Shown here: positions 16,826 to 26,174 of the stretch, one piece after another
How positions within the stretch are numbered: position 1 is the stretch's first letter
Layout: the number at the start of each line of letters is the position of its first letter
Translations under genes and position numbers: made by a program
Source: Mycobacterium simiae
Lineage (GTDB): Bacteria > Actinomycetota > Actinomycetes > Mycobacteriales > Mycobacteriaceae
Direction: 5' to 3'
Length of the DNA: 64,000 nucleotides
Assembly: GCF_010727605.1 (NCBI RefSeq)
Contig: NZ_AP022568.1
Location: forward strand, 4,650,001 to 4,714,000
Notes under the pieces: generated by a model
The model's input: only the letters and a program-made list of their open reading frames with translations
Told to the model about the DNA's origin: nothing
Database searches by the model: none

Positions 16826-17974
16826 TTGCGGTTCGGGATGTTCATGGCCCCGTTTCACTGGCCGGGGCAGCACACAACACTTGCGTTGCAGCGCGATCTT
16901 GATCTGATCGAGTCGCTCGACCGCTTGGGTTTCGACGAGGTGTGGGTCGGGGAGCACCATTCGGGTGGTACCGAAATCATCCCGTCGCCCGAGATCTTCC
17001 TGGCCTTTGCTGCTGAGCGAACCCGCGGGATCAGGCTCGGCACCGGCGTCGTTTCGCTGCCATACCACAATCCATTCACTGTCGCCCATCGCGCGGCGCT
17101 GATGGACCATCTCACGCGCGGACGGTTCATGCTCGGTTGCGGTCCAGGCCAGCTTGCCTCCGATGCGGGGATGCTGGCCGTACCGGTCGACGAACTTCGG
17201 CCCAGGATGCAGGAGTCGCTCGACGTCATTGTCCGTCTGCTTCACGGCGAAGTCGTCACTGCGAAGACCTCGTGGTTCGAACTGAACGAGGCACGACTTC
17301 AGTTGACCCCGTGGAGTCCCGACGGCCTGGAATTGGCTGTCACCGGGACGATTTCGCCCAACGGCGCCCAGGCCGCCGGCCGGCACGGTATCGGACTGTT
17401 GTCCATGGCGGCCACCACGCCGCTGGGCTTTTCGATGCTCAGGGGGCACTGGGCCGAGTACGAGAAAGCCGCCGCGGAATCCGGCAAGGCAGCACATCGA
17501 AGCCGCTGGAGGGCGGTCGGGCCGGTGCACATCGCGCAGACACGCCAAGAGGCGCGTCGTGACGTCGAGTACGGCATTGAGAAGTTCGCTCACTACTTTC
17601 ACCACGTCGTGCCGGGCGGGCTGTGGGAAGGCACCACGGTTAATGAGATTCTCGCGTCCAACGACGAGCGGGGAACCGCGATCATCGGCACGCCGGACGA
17701 CGCGATCGAGCGACTGCGCGCGATTGACGAACACTCCGGCGGCTTCGGGACATTCCTGATCATGAATAGCGACTGGGCTTCGCCGGCCGCGACAAACCGG
17801 AGTCTGGAATTGTTCGCGCAGTACGTGATCCCTCACTTCGACGGCCGATCCGACGCGGCGGTTCGCTCGTGGGAATGGGTCGACGGCCAGCACGACGACT
17901 TTGCAGCGCAGAACTGGGCAGCGATCTCGAAGGTCGGCCTGGTGTTGGGCGACCTGGGAGATAGCCAGCAATGA
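16826..17974 (+). CDS. Luciferase-like flavin or F420 monooxygenase
   Basis: A 382-residue LLM-family protein: FGMFMAPFHWPGQ at the N-terminus, LGFDEVWVGEHHSGG, LGTGVVSLPYHNPF and RGRFMLGCGPG. This variant resembles the limonene monooxygenase and alkanal monooxygenase subgroup, using reduced FMN or F420. A TTG at 16826 preceded by GAGGAGG is preferred; an ATG at 16793 lies inside the operator and has no SD. First gene of a tightly packed operon (monooxygenase, SnoaL-like, SDR, TetR, ligase remnant, MDR, SDR). Substrate unknown. Confidence 0.85.
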   Translation: MRFGMFMAPFHWPGQHTTLALQRDLDLIESLDRLGFDEVWVGEHHSGGTEIIPSPEIFLAFAAERTRGIRLGTGVVSLPYHNPFTVAHRAALMDHLTRGRFMLGCGPGQLASDAGMLAVPVDELRPRMQESLDVIVRLLHGEVVTAKTSWFELNEARLQLTPWSPDGLELAVTGTISPNGAQAAGRHGIGLLSMAATTPLGFSMLRGHWAEYEKAAAESGKAAHRSRWRAVGPVHIAQTRQEARRDVEYGIEKFAHYFHHVVPGGLWEGTTVNEILASNDERGTAIIGTPDDAIERLRAIDEHSGGFGTFLIMNSDWASPAATNRSLELFAQYVIPHFDGRSDAAVRSWEWVDGQHDDFAAQNWAAISKVGLVLGDLGDSQQ

Positions 17975-18375
17975 GCGTCGCCGACATTGTCGTATCCCAC
18001 TACGACCATTTCAACCGTGCCGATTGGCTTGGTTGGCAGGACGTTTTGACAGACGATTTCATCGCCCATCACGCGTCGGCCGGAACGACGGTCGGACGAG
18101 CCGCCTACTTCGACGGGCTTCGACTGCACAGAACGGCGTTTCCCGACGCGACCGTGGAGTTGCACCGTGTGATCGCGCAGGGCGACCTTGCCGCCGCCCA
18201 GTTCACTTCTCGGGGAACGTTTTCCGCTGAATTCGTCGGAATCGCCCCCACGGGGCGACGATGGGAGCTGGCTGGCATGGGTTTCTATCGGTCTGATGGC
18301 GCTCGACTCGCTGAGGCATGGTTCGCGGAGGATTTCACCGGGTGGCTCGCATCGCTGCAAGGAGCCATGGAGTGA
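17971..18375 (+). CDS. SnoaL/ester-cyclase-like (NTF2 fold) protein
   Basis: A 134-residue NTF2-fold protein with the SnoaL-type order HYDHFNRADWLGWQDVLTDDF near the start, HHASAGTTVGRAAYFDG, and FVGIAPTGRRWELAGMGFYR toward the end. Family members are polyketide cyclases, steroid-isomerase-like enzymes or hydroxylases. Its ATG overlaps the stop of the monooxygenase gene (ATGA), implying translational coupling and a shared pathway. Confidence 0.78.
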   Translation: MSVADIVVSHYDHFNRADWLGWQDVLTDDFIAHHASAGTTVGRAAYFDGLRLHRTAFPDATVELHRVIAQGDLAAAQFTSRGTFSAEFVGIAPTGRRWELAGMGFYRSDGARLAEAWFAEDFTGWLASLQGAME

Positions 18376-18421
18376 CCCGGGCGATTTTCGGCTCCGTGGT
18401 AGCGACGTGCGGGATGCGCCG

Positions 18422-19252
18422 ATGATCTCGACCTTCGAGGATGCCGTCACCGTCGTCACGGGTGGCGCCAGCGGCATCGGGCGAGGGATTGCGGTGGAGG
18501 CCGCGCGACGCGGCTCACACGTGGTGATCGCGGACATCAATGACGTGCGTCTGGGCGAGACTCTCGCAGAGATCGAGGAATTCGGAGTCAGTGGGCTCAG
18601 TGTCTACTGCGACGTCACGAAGGACGACGATGTCGGGCGGCTTCGCGACGCGGTCCTTGACACTTTCGGCCGCATCGATGTGCTCTGCAACAACGCTGGC
18701 GTGGTCGTGTTAGGGCCGCCGGAACGCGCCGAAATCGACGACTGGCAATGGATTCTCGATGTCAACGTTCTCGGTATCGCGCGAGGGCTGCGTGCATTCG
18801 TACCCTCCATGTTGGAACGCGGCCGCGGCCACATCGTCAACACGGCGTCGGTCGGCGGCGTCTGGGCCTACAGCTGGGATTCCTCTTTGTACATCACTTC
18901 GAAATTCGCCGTCTACGGGCTGACTGAAGCACTCGCCCGACGACTCACCCCGCACGGTGTGGGCGTATCCGTTTTATGTCCAGGGCTGGTGACCACCAAT
19001 CTCGGTGAAACCGTACGAGTTTCGGGGGTCCCAGACGATCTGCTGGACAAGTGGTTCCACTTCCCTCCTGAGATGCGGTCGCCGGTCGAGCCCGAGGCGG
19101 TGGGCGCGCTGGTCGCCGACGCGGTGCTGCAGGATCGTTTCGCGATCTTCACCGATGCCGAGGGTGCTGAACGTTTCCGAACCTGGCGAGACGATATCGA
19201 GGGTTCGCTGCGGGAAGTCATTGCCAGCAGTCCGCCGCCCCCGACTTTCTGA
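18422..19252 (+). CDS. Short-chain dehydrogenase/reductase
   Basis: A 276-residue classical SDR: TGGASGIG cofactor loop, NNAG, Ser in NTASVGG, catalytic YITSK. ATG 18422 begins immediately ahead of the first strand (MISTFEDAVTVVTGG); the frame is open further upstream, but those codons overlap the previous gene and lack domain homology. The C-terminus extends with FHFPPEMRSPVEPEAVGALVADAV, a type seen in mycobacterial alcohol-oxidising SDRs. Third gene of the operon. Confidence 0.85.
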   Translation: MISTFEDAVTVVTGGASGIGRGIAVEAARRGSHVVIADINDVRLGETLAEIEEFGVSGLSVYCDVTKDDDVGRLRDAVLDTFGRIDVLCNNAGVVVLGPPERAEIDDWQWILDVNVLGIARGLRAFVPSMLERGRGHIVNTASVGGVWAYSWDSSLYITSKFAVYGLTEALARRLTPHGVGVSVLCPGLVTTNLGETVRVSGVPDDLLDKWFHFPPEMRSPVEPEAVGALVADAVLQDRFAIFTDAEGAERFRTWRDDIEGSLREVIASSPPPPTF

Positions 19253-19276
19253 ACCCTTCCGAGTAGTGAGAGCGCA

Positions 19277-19885
19277 GTGATACGAAACCGGCCAGTGCAG
19301 CAGCGCAGCCAAGCGTTGTTGGAACGCATTATGCATGCCGCTGGAGAGATGTTCGACGAGTACGGCGTCGAGGGCTGTTCCACCGAACAGATAGCGCGTC
19401 ACGCCGGAGCATCGATCGGCGCGGTTTATCGTTTCTTTCCTAATAAGGCCAGTTTGGCGGCGGACCTTGCGGAACGTTACGCACTCCAGCAGCAGGCCGC
19501 GGCGATCCAGCACTTCGAAGAGGCCAACCTCGCACGGCCCGCCGAGGAAATCGTTGGCGAGTTCTTCAAGTCATTCGCAGATCTGCTGGGTAGCCAGTTG
19601 GGCTGGCGAGGTTTGATGAAGGCGGGCTACCTCTTCAACGGGGACTCGGGGCATGCACCTCCGGCGGCCAGCCACGATTGGGATGCGCTCCTCGAACGGT
19701 TCTTCCAGGCTCAGGTCCCTCAGCTGGCAGCCGATGAACGGCGGATCGCGGCCCGGATGTTCGTGTCCCTGACCGCGTGGCTGCTGCTGCGGGTCGCCGA
19801 ATCAACCGAGCCGCTCGATGTCGGTCTCCGGGAGGCGCGCACCGTCATGATCGGGTACATCCAGGAGCTCCGCCGAAGGTACTGA
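19277..19885 (+). CDS. TetR-family regulator of the LLM operon
   Basis: A 202-residue repressor: LLERIMHAAGEMFDEYGVEG, then STEQIARHAGASIGAVYRFFPNK. It is encoded inside the operon it probably controls, and the duplicated TGAGGA-N2-TCCTCA operator in front of the first gene is the obvious target. A GTG start with a weak purine stretch sits 24 bases after the SDR stop. Ligand unknown; a pathway acyl-CoA would be typical. Confidence 0.85.
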   Translation: MIRNRPVQQRSQALLERIMHAAGEMFDEYGVEGCSTEQIARHAGASIGAVYRFFPNKASLAADLAERYALQQQAAAIQHFEEANLARPAEEIVGEFFKSFADLLGSQLGWRGLMKAGYLFNGDSGHAPPAASHDWDALLERFFQAQVPQLAADERRIAARMFVSLTAWLLLRVAESTEPLDVGLREARTVMIGYIQELRRRY

Positions 19886-19949
19886 ATCGGTCGAATCGGC
19901 CTGTGTGAGTGCTTCATTCCGACCCTGCATCCCATCCGAGGAGGACACG

Positions 19950-20210
19950 GTGGCAGCGACACTGCAGAAACTGCTCCGCGAACGTGCGGGTCAAGACACG
20001 GTGGCAATCAAACAGCCAGACCCGTCACCGAAGGCTCGGCCGCGCTACGTCTGGCAAGCCGACGAGCTGCCGCACACGGCGACGAACAAGATCGTCAAGC
20101 GTGAGCTGATCGATCTCGGAACCGATCCCAGTGCGCGGGTGATCTGGACACGGCGATCGACCGAGTTCTGTCCCGTTGGCGCCCAGGCGGTGGGAGCCCG
20201 CCATGGCTGA
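19950..20210 (+). pseudogene. Internally deleted acyl-CoA synthetase (N- and C-terminal ends joined)
   Basis: GTG 19950, with GAGGAGG 5 bases upstream, opens an 86-residue frame. The first 20 residues (VAATLQKLLRERAGQDTVAI) read like the beginning of a mycobacterial FadD. From about residue 27 the text jumps to the extreme C-terminus of such an enzyme (RPRYVWQADELPHTATNKIVKREL, then LGTDPSARVIWTR). P-loop, adenylate and hinge motifs are all absent. A clean in-frame deletion of about 400 codons is the simplest reading. The frame still couples to the next gene (its TGA overlaps ATG 20203), so translation may be retained for coupling. Confidence 0.65.
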
Positions 20211-21240
20211 CAACAACGACCACTTGAACCGCCAAATCCGGTTGCGGCGGCGACCAAATGGGCTTGTGTCCGCGGACGATACTGAATGGGTGATCACACC
20301 GTCGCCCGTCCCGGCCGCGGGCGAGGCGCTGGTACGGACCACCTACATCGGTATCGACGCCGCCGTGCGTACCTGGCTCGACGGGCAGCCCGGGTATCTT
20401 CCACCCGTCGAAGTGGGTGACGTGATTCGGGCGGCGGGCATCGGGGAGATCATCGAATCCCGTTGCGACGCCTTCAAGGTCGGCGATGTCGTCACCACGC
20501 TAACCGGATTTCAGGAGTATGTAATCGTCCGCGACGATCTGTTCTGCACGCCCGTCGTCGGCTACACGGACCAACCGTCGGTGATGTCGATCTACGGCCC
20601 GACCGGAGCCACCGCGTACTTCGGCATGACCGGGGTCGGCCAGCCGAAACCTGATGAGACAGTGGTGGTCTCGGCCGCCGCGGGTGCGACTGGATCGGTC
20701 GCGGGCCAGATCGCCAAGATCGCGGGCGCCAGGGTTGTCGGCATCGCCGGTGGCCCACGGAAGTGTCGGGCGGTGGTCGAGGAGTTCGGCTTCGACGCCT
20801 GCATCGACTACAAAGCAGGCGACCTGCTGGCCGGGCTCAAGGAGCACTGCCCCAAGGGAGTGGATGTCTATTTCGATAATGTCGGCGGGGATGTCCTCAA
20901 CGCCGTGCTCGGCAGGCTCGCCCCGAATGCTCGGGTCGTGCTATGCGGCGTCATCTCGAGCTACCTGACGGGCGAGCATCCCGGACCGTCCAACTACGTC
21001 AACTTGTTGGCGAAGACGGCGAAAATGCAGGGATTCAACGCCCTCGACGAGTGGGCGCACTTCGACGAGGCCTTCAGCGCGCTACAGGGCTGGGAGCAGC
21101 AGGGTCTGCTCGCGCATCGCGAGACGATCTACGACGGTCTGGAGTTGAGCGTCGAGGCCCTCAATGGGTTGTTTACCGGGGCGAACATCGGCAAGACGCT
21201 GGTCAAGGTGAGCGAGCCCGGCGCGTCATCGCGGGCGTGA
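20203..21240 (+). CDS. NADP-dependent MDR oxidoreductase (curcumin/prostaglandin-reductase type)
   Basis: A 345-residue zinc-free medium-chain reductase. The N-terminal GroES-like domain contains TYIGIDAAVRTWLDGQPGYLPPVEVGDVIRAAG. The Rossmann part has SAAAGATGSVAGQIAKIAGARVVGIAGG, and FDNVGGDVLNAVL follows. This pattern is shared with leukotriene B4 dehydrogenase-like double-bond reductases, which reduce alpha,beta-unsaturated carbonyls. The ATG overlaps the stop of the ligase remnant. It fits an enoyl or enone reduction in the operon's pathway (inference). Confidence 0.85.
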   Translation: MADNNDHLNRQIRLRRRPNGLVSADDTEWVITPSPVPAAGEALVRTTYIGIDAAVRTWLDGQPGYLPPVEVGDVIRAAGIGEIIESRCDAFKVGDVVTTLTGFQEYVIVRDDLFCTPVVGYTDQPSVMSIYGPTGATAYFGMTGVGQPKPDETVVVSAAAGATGSVAGQIAKIAGARVVGIAGGPRKCRAVVEEFGFDACIDYKAGDLLAGLKEHCPKGVDVYFDNVGGDVLNAVLGRLAPNARVVLCGVISSYLTGEHPGPSNYVNLLAKTAKMQGFNALDEWAHFDEAFSALQGWEQQGLLAHRETIYDGLELSVEALNGLFTGANIGKTLVKVSEPGASSRA

Positions 21241-21256
21241 CACAGGAGGATCGCAG

Positions 21257-22159
21257 GTGACCTATCTCGATTTCACCGACCGATGCGTCGTCGTCACCGG
21301 CGCGGGCCGTGGGCTGGGTCGGTCCTACGCGCGGCTGCTCGGCAGCCGTGGCGCGATGGTGGTCGTGAACGATCTCGGGGCGGCGCTCGACGGTTCACCA
21401 ACGGGGGAAGACCCGACCGCCGAGGTAGCCGAGACGATCAATGCGGCCGGTGGTCGTGCCGTGGCCAGTACCGCCGATGTCGCCACAACCGAAGGGGCGC
21501 ACAGCATTGTCGACACCGCCATGGCGCAATTCGGCCGCATCGACGCCGTCATCAACAACGCCGGCGTCTATTCGGCCAGGCCTTGGACCGACGTGTCGGT
21601 GGCCGAGTACCAGAGGTTCCTCGACGTGCACTTCTTCGGGAGCCTGCTGGTGAGCCGGGCCGCGTGGCCTCATCTAGTGGCCGCGGGGCAGGGGCGAATC
21701 GTCAATACGGTGTCCATTACGGCATTCGGCGCCCCCGACATGCTCCACTACGGAGCAGCCAAAGGCGCGATCCTGGGACTCACCCGAAATCTCGCCGTGG
21801 CCGGCGCGGACTACGGAATCGCCGTCAATGCCGTCGCTCCCGGTGCCGCGACTCGCATGACCGACGCTTCCGCGACCGCGCTCCCACGAGAAACCGTGGA
21901 GCTCGTCAAGCAGACGATGCCGCCCGAACTCGTGGCTCCAGTGGTCGCGTATCTCGCCCACCCCGCATGCCCCGTGACGGGCGAGGTACTGAATGCGGCC
22001 GGGGGTGGAGTCAGCCGACTTGTCATCGGTACCACTACTGGCATTGTCGACACCAACCTCACCCCCGAAGTGGTCGCCCAGCGATTCGACGAGATCATGG
22101 CCGTCGGGCACGTCGAACCCATCCAACTGATGCGGCCTGACTCACGGCAATCGGTTTGA
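21257..22159 (+). CDS. Short-chain dehydrogenase/reductase
   Basis: A 300-residue SDR with TGAGRGLG, VVVNDLGAALDG, NNAGVYSARPW, Ser in NTVSITAFG and catalytic YGAAK. The style is that of the hydroxyacyl-CoA dehydrogenase domains of multifunctional beta-oxidation proteins. It has the same long C-terminal tail (VIGTTTGIVDTNLTPEVVAQ) as the SDR at 12846. GTG start with AGGAGG upstream. Last gene of the operon that begins at 16826. Confidence 0.85.
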   Translation: MTYLDFTDRCVVVTGAGRGLGRSYARLLGSRGAMVVVNDLGAALDGSPTGEDPTAEVAETINAAGGRAVASTADVATTEGAHSIVDTAMAQFGRIDAVINNAGVYSARPWTDVSVAEYQRFLDVHFFGSLLVSRAAWPHLVAAGQGRIVNTVSITAFGAPDMLHYGAAKGAILGLTRNLAVAGADYGIAVNAVAPGAATRMTDASATALPRETVELVKQTMPPELVAPVVAYLAHPACPVTGEVLNAAGGGVSRLVIGTTTGIVDTNLTPEVVAQRFDEIMAVGHVEPIQLMRPDSRQSV

Positions 22160-22254
22160 GCGACGATGCGTGCGAAGCAAAGCCAGCACGTACTCTTGAA
22201 ACCTGCTCTACAGCAAGCTAACTCATCGAACGGCGGACGCGCACCCTAACCAGG

Positions 22255-22836
22255 TCAGCGACGCAGGTCCGCGTGGGCATGCACGTAGGGCGCGACCCAG
22301 TCGGTGAGGAAGCGCCGGAGGTCAGCGCCCGCGCGCGGTGGCCGGCCGGGGTCCACAATGAGTGACTGCAATGTGCGTAGCGTGACCTCAATGAGTTCGT
22401 CGAACTTGTGGTCGGCGAATCCCGAGCCGGTCCAGTCGACGTCGAAGCGTTCGAGGATGGATCGCCCGAGGGATACCGCTATGTCGGACGTCACGCTGGC
22501 CGTGGAGGAATCGGCCTTGCCCGGATGGAAGACCAGGCGCAGATACCGATTCTGCGAGATCTGCTCAAAGGCGTAGGCGATCCCCTCCACCACTGCCTCG
22601 GTGGGGTCGGTGATCGAGCCGAGTTGATCGGCCAGCTGATCGCAGAATTCACCGATCGCCGACAATGCCACGGCCGCGATCAGCGCCTCGTGCGTTGCGA
22701 AATAACGGTAAATCGTCGGCCGAGTCACGCCGAGTGACTCAGCGACCTCAGACACGCTCACGGCTCCGCGCCGGTCGATCGCACGCCGGGCGACCATGAG
22801 GATGCGCTGTGCCGCCTCGTCGTCGTCGCGCGGCAT
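22255..22836 (-). CDS. TetR-family regulator, divergent from the Rieske oxygenase
   Basis: A TetR repressor of about 193 residues: QRILMVARRAIDRRGAVSVSEVAESLG, then VTRPTIYRYFATHEALIAAV. ATG 22836 starts just before the HTH helices; an in-frame TTG at 22881 or GTG between are alternatives without a clear SD. It is divergent from the Rieske gene across a 32-bp interrupted palindrome. Probably regulates the oxygenase and itself. Confidence 0.82.
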   Translation of the reverse strand: MPRDDDEAAQRILMVARRAIDRRGAVSVSEVAESLGVTRPTIYRYFATHEALIAAVALSAIGEFCDQLADQLGSITDPTEAVVEGIAYAFEQISQNRYLRLVFHPGKADSSTASVTSDIAVSLGRSILERFDVDWTGSGFADHKFDELIEVTLRTLQSLIVDPGRPPRAGADLRRFLTDWVAPYVHAHADLRR

Positions 22837-22895
22837 ATCGCCGGCCCAGCCATGCCTTCGCACAGTGTGATCGTCGCACAAGCGGCGTCCCTATC

Positions 22896-22928
22896 TTGAC
22901 AATACAGTTTACGATTACTGTATCGTCA
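22896..22928. promoter_or_regulatory. Promoter with interrupted palindrome between TetR and Rieske genes
   Basis: TGAC-N-ATACAGT-N8-ACTGTAT-N-GTCA (22897–22928) is symmetrical over 11 base pairs per side. A TTGACA -35 (22896–22901) overlaps its left edge, and a TANNNT box (TATCGT, 22921–22926) lies at its right edge. Likely operator for the divergent TetR. Confidence 0.7.
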
Positions 22929-22958
22929 GATGTCACACCGATAGAAGGGCACGAGCCG

Positions 22959-24131
22959 ATGACGCGTACGCACAGCAGCCCCGTCCCCGCAACAGATGAG
23001 ACCCTCACGGCACGTGCCCTCAAGCACGCGTTCGACCGGACCACCGACTTCGCCGATAGCGAGTTGCGCGTGCCGCTGCACTACTATCGCGATCCGAAAA
23101 TCACTGAAATCGAGGAATCGCAGATTCTGCGACGCGTGCCGCTGGCCATCGTGCCCTCGGCCCAACTACCCAACAAGAACGACTATTTGGTCCGCTCCGT
23201 GCTCGGCGATTCACTGCTGGTCACCCGCGACCGATCCGGGGCGAGTCACGTGCTTTTGAACTATTGCCGTCACCGTGGTGCGATGCCCGCCTGCGGCTCG
23301 GGCAATGCCTCCCGGTTCGTATGTCCTTACCACGCTTGGACTTACACGAACACCGGTGAATTGTTCAATCTCCCCGGCAAAGCTGGTTTCGACTCGATGG
23401 ACCCCAAAGGCTACGGCCTGATCGAGCTGCCGTCAGAGGAGCGCCATGGATTCATCTGGGCGGTATTGACCGCGGACGCCGATATCGACTTGGATGCTCA
23501 TCTCGGCGATTTCGGCGCCGAACTGGCGCTGTGGAACTACGAGACGTACGGGTACCACACCCAACGCGAATTCACCTCCGAGGTGTCGTGGAAGAACGCG
23601 CTGGAGGCGTTCGCCGAGGGCTACCACCTCGCTTTTGTGCACGGTCAAAGCATCATTGGGCAAAACACACTGTCCAACACCACAATTTACGACGAGTTCG
23701 GCAAGCATCATCGACTGGGCTTTCCGTACAACTGGATCACTAACCTCGACGCGGACCCCACCGCGTCGGCGGATCCGTCGGCCAATATGGGCGTCATTTA
23801 TTGGCTATACCCCAATCTGATTTTGGCCAACAGCACCGTGGGCCTGGAAATCATCGACATCCTGCCCGCTGGCGAGCCCACCCGTTGCACAGTCCGTCAC
23901 AGCTGGATGGGCCGCATCCCCGCGACCACTGAAGAGATGCGGGCCGGATACGACGCCATCTTCGCGGCCGTCCACGCCGCGGTTCGCGACGAAGACTTCG
24001 GCATGCTGCCCCAATGCGGTGAAGGCGTCCTGCATGGACAACATGACCACATGGTCATCGGACGCAACGAGATTGGTGTCCAGCACATGATCAAAGTCTT
24101 CGCACAAGAACTCGGCGTCGCCCTGGCCTGA
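22959..24131 (+). CDS. Rieske non-haem iron oxygenase, alpha subunit
   Basis: A 390-residue terminal oxygenase. Rieske [2Fe–2S] ligands are Cys103, His105, Cys122 and His125 (CRHRG…CPYH). The mononuclear iron site is His223 and His228 (EGYHLAFVH) with an acidic partner at Asp344 or Asp346 (RDEDFGML). ATG 22959 is used; the frame is open from 22809 but crosses the operator. It adds O2 to an aromatic or alicyclic substrate using electrons from a ferredoxin, possibly the FprB-like fusion. No beta subunit is adjacent, which fits the alpha-only (alpha3) class. Substrate unknown. Confidence 0.88.
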   Translation: MTRTHSSPVPATDETLTARALKHAFDRTTDFADSELRVPLHYYRDPKITEIEESQILRRVPLAIVPSAQLPNKNDYLVRSVLGDSLLVTRDRSGASHVLLNYCRHRGAMPACGSGNASRFVCPYHAWTYTNTGELFNLPGKAGFDSMDPKGYGLIELPSEERHGFIWAVLTADADIDLDAHLGDFGAELALWNYETYGYHTQREFTSEVSWKNALEAFAEGYHLAFVHGQSIIGQNTLSNTTIYDEFGKHHRLGFPYNWITNLDADPTASADPSANMGVIYWLYPNLILANSTVGLEIIDILPAGEPTRCTVRHSWMGRIPATTEEMRAGYDAIFAAVHAAVRDEDFGMLPQCGEGVLHGQHDHMVIGRNEIGVQHMIKVFAQELGVALA

Positions 24132-24333
24132 GGTGAGCAACGTCAACAAATCCAGGGCCTCATCGTCATCCGCCTTCAGCTCCGGCTTGTGGTGATGACC
24201 TGCAGCTGGCCGGCCGGGGCGTGCATGGGCCTGATGACGGGCCGGCGGCCGGTGGTCTAACACGTTCTTGCTAGCGCTCCAGTGTTGGCACCCGCACCTT
24301 CGCCCAACGAAAGATAGCCAACTCGCCGCGCGG

Positions 24334-25974
24334 TCAGCCTCGGGCGGGGGCGACGTCCAGCAGGCCGTGCGTGCGTATTGCGGCCATTGACAACACCCGG
24401 TAGCCGTATTGGTCGAAAAGCACGGTCACGCGGTCGGGATCGCCGCCGATCACCGTGCCAAAACCCCATTCCCGATGTCGTACCTCGGTGTCAACCGGAA
24501 TTGCTGGCTCCTTGAGGCTGACGTCGCTGAGCCGGCTCGCCGTCAAGCAGATGTCGCAATTGCCACACGCGGTGCGCAGCTGCTCGCCGAAATACGACAG
24601 CAAGAAGCCCCGTCTGCAGCAATCGGTTTCGGCATAGCCACGCATCATCTCGATCCGGCTGATGTCAACCCGTTCGCGTAGTTCGGCTAGCCTGACGGCC
24701 GCTGCGACCGCAGCCTTCGGTGACGCCGCGCAGCAGCGGAAACCGTTGCGGCTGGCCTGAATCGACCCGGCCTCGTCAAGAAGGTTGATGGCATTCGTCA
24801 GCTTGCGCCCACCGATTCCGAGGTGATTGCGCAACTCTTTCAGCTTTGTCGGGCGCGCTTTGCTCAACGCGGCGTACACCGTGGCGAGCAGCTTCTCGTC
24901 GGGTCGTCCGGTACTGAAAAATCGTGCCAGCCCAAGGTCCTCGGGTCGGTAGAACAGCAGTGCCACCGCATCTTTGCCGTCACGGCCGGCACGCCCGATT
25001 TGTTGGTAGTAGTTGTCCAACGAGTCGGGGACCGAGGCGTGCGCGACGAACCGCACGTCAGGTTTATCGATGCCCATCCCAAATGCCGAAGTGGCAACAA
25101 CGACGTCGAATCTATCGTCGCGGAAACCGACGTGTACCGCGTCCCGCTCGGCGGTCTTCATGCCGGCGTGATAGACCGCCGCGGTAAGTCCCATGTTCTG
25201 CAAGGCCTGCGCGTAATCCTCGGCGTCCTTGCGGGTTGCCGTGTACAGCAGCCCCGGACCCGATTGCCTGGACACCGAATCGATCACGGCAGATCGCTTC
25301 TCCTCGGGTCCGATGTGACGCTCGACCGTCAGCCGCAAGTTGGGGCGATCGAAACCGCCGACGACCACCTCGGGGGTGTGCAGTCCGAGTTGGTCCACGA
25401 TGTCGCGGCGCACGACCACCGACGCGGTTGCCGTCAACGCCACGACCGGGATTGAGTCGCCCAGGGTTCCGAAGACGTCGGCGAGGCGTCGGTAGTCGGG
25501 CCGGAAGTCCTGTCCCCACGCCGAGACGCAATGCGCCTCGTCAACGACAATCAGTGACAGCCCGGCTTTGCGCAGCCTGTCGACGACATCGTCGCTGGCC
25601 AGCTGCTCGGGGGAGACGAAGATGAAGTCGGCGTGCTGGTCTTCGATTGCGCGCCAACTGTGTCGGCGCTCTTCGGCACGTAATCGGGCGTTGATGGCGA
25701 CCGCGTGGCCGGCCCCGCTTTCTTCAATTGTGGCGATTTGGTCGTCTTGCAACGCGATCAGCGGTGACACCACCAACGTCGCACCGGCGGTCAGCAGCGA
25801 CGGGACCTGGTAAATCGCGGATTTTCCGGATCCGGTCGGTAGCACCGCGAGCAGATCTCGGCCGTGCAGGACAGCCCGCATTGCCGTGCGTTGATCGTCG
25901 GTGAGCCGGTCCCATCCGAACTGGCTACGGGCGAGTGCGTCGAGGTTCAGCGCGTTACCAGTCGCCGGGGTCAC
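24334..25974 (-). CDS. recQ: ATP-dependent DNA helicase RecQ
   Basis: A 546-residue SF2 helicase unwinding 3'-to-5'. Seen: motif 0 ([14 protein letters not shown]), Walker A TGSGKS (47–52), DEAH (145–148), TATAS, the motif VI region [10 protein letters not shown], and the RecQ zinc-binding cysteines ([14 protein letters not shown], then CGNCDIC). A winged helix is expected before the Zn site. There is no HRDC domain; instead the last 60 residues form a small beta-rich module ([28 protein letters not shown]) typical of actinobacterial RecQ. The 202-bp gap after the Rieske gene (24132–24333) holds nothing recognisable. Confidence 0.93.
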   Translation of the reverse strand: MTPATGNALNLDALARSQFGWDRLTDDQRTAMRAVLHGRDLLAVLPTGSGKSAIYQVPSLLTAGATLVVSPLIALQDDQIATIEESGAGHAVAINARLRAEERRHSWRAIEDQHADFIFVSPEQLASDDVVDRLRKAGLSLIVVDEAHCVSAWGQDFRPDYRRLADVFGTLGDSIPVVALTATASVVVRRDIVDQLGLHTPEVVVGGFDRPNLRLTVERHIGPEEKRSAVIDSVSRQSGPGLLYTATRKDAEDYAQALQNMGLTAAVYHAGMKTAERDAVHVGFRDDRFDVVVATSAFGMGIDKPDVRFVAHASVPDSLDNYYQQIGRAGRDGKDAVALLFYRPEDLGLARFFSTGRPDEKLLATVYAALSKARPTKLKELRNHLGIGGRKLTNAINLLDEAGSIQASRNGFRCCAASPKAAVAAAVRLAELRERVDISRIEMMRGYAETDCCRRGFLLSYFGEQLRTACGNCDICLTASRLSDVSLKEPAIPVDTEVRHREWGFGTVIGGDPDRVTVLFDQYGYRVLSMAAIRTHGLLDVAPARG

Positions 25975-26174
25975 CGCGATGAGTTACCCGGTGCCGCGAC
26001 CGCAAAACGGCTCTGGCAGTTGGTGTGTACTACACCGATACGGCACGGCTGCCGAACGCGGATTGAGGGGCTCGATCCTCTTGGCAGACAGCAGTGGCGA
26101 AGCAGCGAGGGCACTCGAGCATCTGAGTCTGCGGATATTCCGCGCGCCGGATGTGAAGCTCGGACTATCTCGTT

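Noticed and set aside
16574..17971. 465-residue minus-strand frame
   Set aside because: Antisense to the luciferase-like gene and crosses its promoter operators; composition is that of a high-GC shadow frame.
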